Positions 5,928 through 7,173 of a DNA stretch of 7,173 nt are shown piece by piece. Position numbers and translations under genes: made by a program. This DNA is from DATLOJ01 sp035536315 (lineage in GTDB: Bacteria; Actinomycetota; CADDZG01; JAHWKV01). Where the stretch lies: positions 1-7,173 of the forward strand of contig DATLOJ010000064.1 in NCBI GenBank assembly GCA_035536315.1, in the 5' to 3' direction. Numbering within the stretch: position 1 is the stretch's first letter; each line of letters begins with the position of its first letter. Under the pieces are notes generated by a model. That model had not been told where the DNA came from. It was given only the letters and a program-made list of their open reading frames with translations, and did no database searches.

Positions 5928-7173
5928 CGGCCTCGTCCACTGAGGCCCAGATGCGCTCGTGAGCGGAAACGTTGGAATCGAGAGCAGTCCTCACCTCGAG
6001 AATGTGAATCCCCTTCGCGGGGTGTTCGGCGATGAGTGCACGCAAATCGGCAGGAGATTGGCAGAGGGTGTAGGCACAGCCAAACGATTCCGCAATGGCC
6101 CCGATATCCGATCCGTGGGGCGTTGCGAACAATCGAGTAAATGTTTCTCCCAGGTCCCTTTGCGACAGGAAGCCAAAGATTCCTCCTCCATCGTTGTTGA
6201 GAACGACGATGGTGGCAGCCACATCGTTCATGCGAGCAGTCAGCAGCCCGCCAACGTCGTGAAGAAAGGCAAGGTCCCCGCACAAACCGAAAGTCTGTTT
6301 TCCCGACATAGCGAGACCAACGGCCGTCGATATAAAGCCGTCTATGCCGTTAGTCCCCCTGTTCGACTGCACCTCGAGGTCCGGCCGAGGCAGCATGAAC
6401 CAGTCGACGTCCCTGATCGGCATGCTCGATGCCACCAGCAAGGTGGACCCGCCCGGAATGCTTTGCGTCACCACCCGCGCAGCAACCGGCTCGCATAGAC
6501 CAAGCTCGGCCATCGCCGAATCGGCCGCTCCTTCGGCAGCACTTTCAGCCTCCTGCCAGTCGTTGATCCAGCTGCTCGAACCGGAGGAACTCACTGACTT
6601 GGAGAGGTCATCGAGCGCTGCGCTCGGATCCGCGCGAACAATCTTGGTCAATGCCCTGGAAGGGTCCAGCCAGCGGCCGTCTCGATCGATTGAGATTTGC
6701 TCCGGCCCCCTTCTGAGAAATTCGGTGAGCCTGCGCGACGTCCCGATCGAGCCGAGACGAATCACCAAGTCCGGGGTGTGAGTCTGCGCGAATGGAGTGC
6801 ATCGAATTATCGCGTCGTACAGTGAAATTACGTGCTTGCCGGTCCTGCATCCGGAATGTGCTTCCGCGATCACGGGCCAGCCTGTTGTCCTGGCAAAACG
6901 CTCGACGGCCATCGGGTCGACTTCTCCCGCCCCCACCACCAGCATGCCTCGCTCCGCTGCTTCTATCCGGGTCGCCAATTCGTCCATGCCGGCTAACTCA
7001 TGCCGGCCCGCGTCGAGCTGGGTCCAGGGCCTGCCTTCCGGCCTTCCGGAGATGTCGACCTCTTCGTCGTGCGACTCTGCAATGAAGGGCTCTCTGAAAG
7101 CCAGGTTGAGGTGAACCGGGCCGCGGGGTGAACCCACCGCCTCCGCAAAAGCGCGGGACGCGATAGAGCGCGA
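5917..7173 (-). CDS. menD: SEPHCHC synthase MenD, 5' end beyond the window
   Basis: About 418 C-terminal residues are visible; MenD is usually 550-600 residues, so the N-terminal part of the pyrimidine-binding domain lies past the right edge. The enzyme uses ThDP to join 2-oxoglutarate (after decarboxylation) to isochorismate, giving SEPHCHC. Numbering from the GTG codon at 7137, which is internal, GPVHLNLAFREPF (6-18) closes the first domain. A central domain (about 50-180) follows. SSMPIRDVDWF (237-247) and SNRGTNGIDGF (258-268) are highly typical of MenD. The ThDP/Mg motif runs from GD (287-288) to NNDGGGIFGF (314-323), supplying D288 and N315. The frame stays open upstream of 7137 to the edge (SRSIASRAFAEAV), so 7137 is not the true start. 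It stops with TAG at 5917-5919, 11 bases inside the convergent menF gene. Its substrate is the MenF product. Confidence 0.95.
   Translation of the reverse strand, partial: SRSIASRAFAEAVGSPRGPVHLNLAFREPFIAESHDEEVDISGRPEGRPWTQLDAGRHELAGMDELATRIEAAERGMLVVGAGEVDPMAVERFARTTGWPVIAEAHSGCRTGKHVISLYDAIIRCTPFAQTHTPDLVIRLGSIGTSRRLTEFLRRGPEQISIDRDGRWLDPSRALTKIVRADPSAALDDLSKSVSSSGSSSWINDWQEAESAAEGAADSAMAELGLCEPVAARVVTQSIPGGSTLLVASSMPIRDVDWFMLPRPDLEVQSNRGTNGIDGFISTAVGLAMSGKQTFGLCGDLAFLHDVGGLLTARMNDVAATIVVLNNDGGGIFGFLSQRDLGETFTRLFATPHGSDIGAIAESFGCAYTLCQSPADLRALIAEHPAKGIHILEVRTALDSNVSAHERIWASVDEAVRK

Noticed and set aside
5720..6283. Leftward 187-codon frame spanning the menF/menD junction
   Set aside because: It overlaps both real genes in other frames and has Arg/Ser/Cys-rich shadow composition.
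7135..7137. GTG codon as the start of menD
   Set aside because: The frame stays open to the window edge and the missing N-terminal domain is needed for a normal MenD, so it is an internal Val codon.

Overview
This window looks like chromosomal DNA from a moderately high-GC, menaquinone-using bacterium, most likely an actinomycetote. The signs are a class III cyclase with an N-terminal domain like that of mycobacterial pH-sensing cyclases, a bacterial type IB topoisomerase, and MenG/MenF/MenD enzymes of the classical menaquinone route. The lineage is inferred from protein character only. The eight protein genes are densely packed, and no stretch over about 300 bases lacks a gene. I saw no insertion sequence, CRISPR array, phage gene, rRNA or complete tRNA.

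Left part (1-1408): a DedA/VTT-type membrane protein, truncated by the window edge and read leftward, starts 44 bases from a PAP2-type phosphatase read rightward. Both families handle polyprenyl or phospholipid phosphates at the membrane, so the divergent pair is a plausible lipid-carrier recycling module.

Middle part (1405-3773, leftward): in transcription order, a type IB DNA topoisomerase, a 56-residue single-pass membrane protein with a strong ribosome binding site (shorter than common gene-calling cut-offs), a strong hairpin terminator, and a class III nucleotide cyclase. The cyclase start codon lies only 10 bases beyond the terminator hairpin, which suggests attenuation or a very short leader. 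The cyclase and the PAP2 gene converge on a perfect palindrome that carries both stop codons.

Right part (3774-7173): a 127-base divergent spacer with a perfect 16-base palindrome separates the topoisomerase from a translationally coupled menG-menF pair (ATGA overlap). menF converges on menD, which is read leftward and truncated at its 5' end by the window edge; the two overlap by 11 bases. MenF makes isochorismate from chorismate, MenD makes SEPHCHC from isochorismate and 2-oxoglutarate, and MenG does the final ring methylation. This indicates the o-succinylbenzoate pathway rather than the futalosine pathway.

Most genes belong to known families. The least described elements are the small membrane protein with its terminator/cyclase arrangement and the palindrome between topoisomerase and menG. 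I do not see convincing evidence of a wholly new system.
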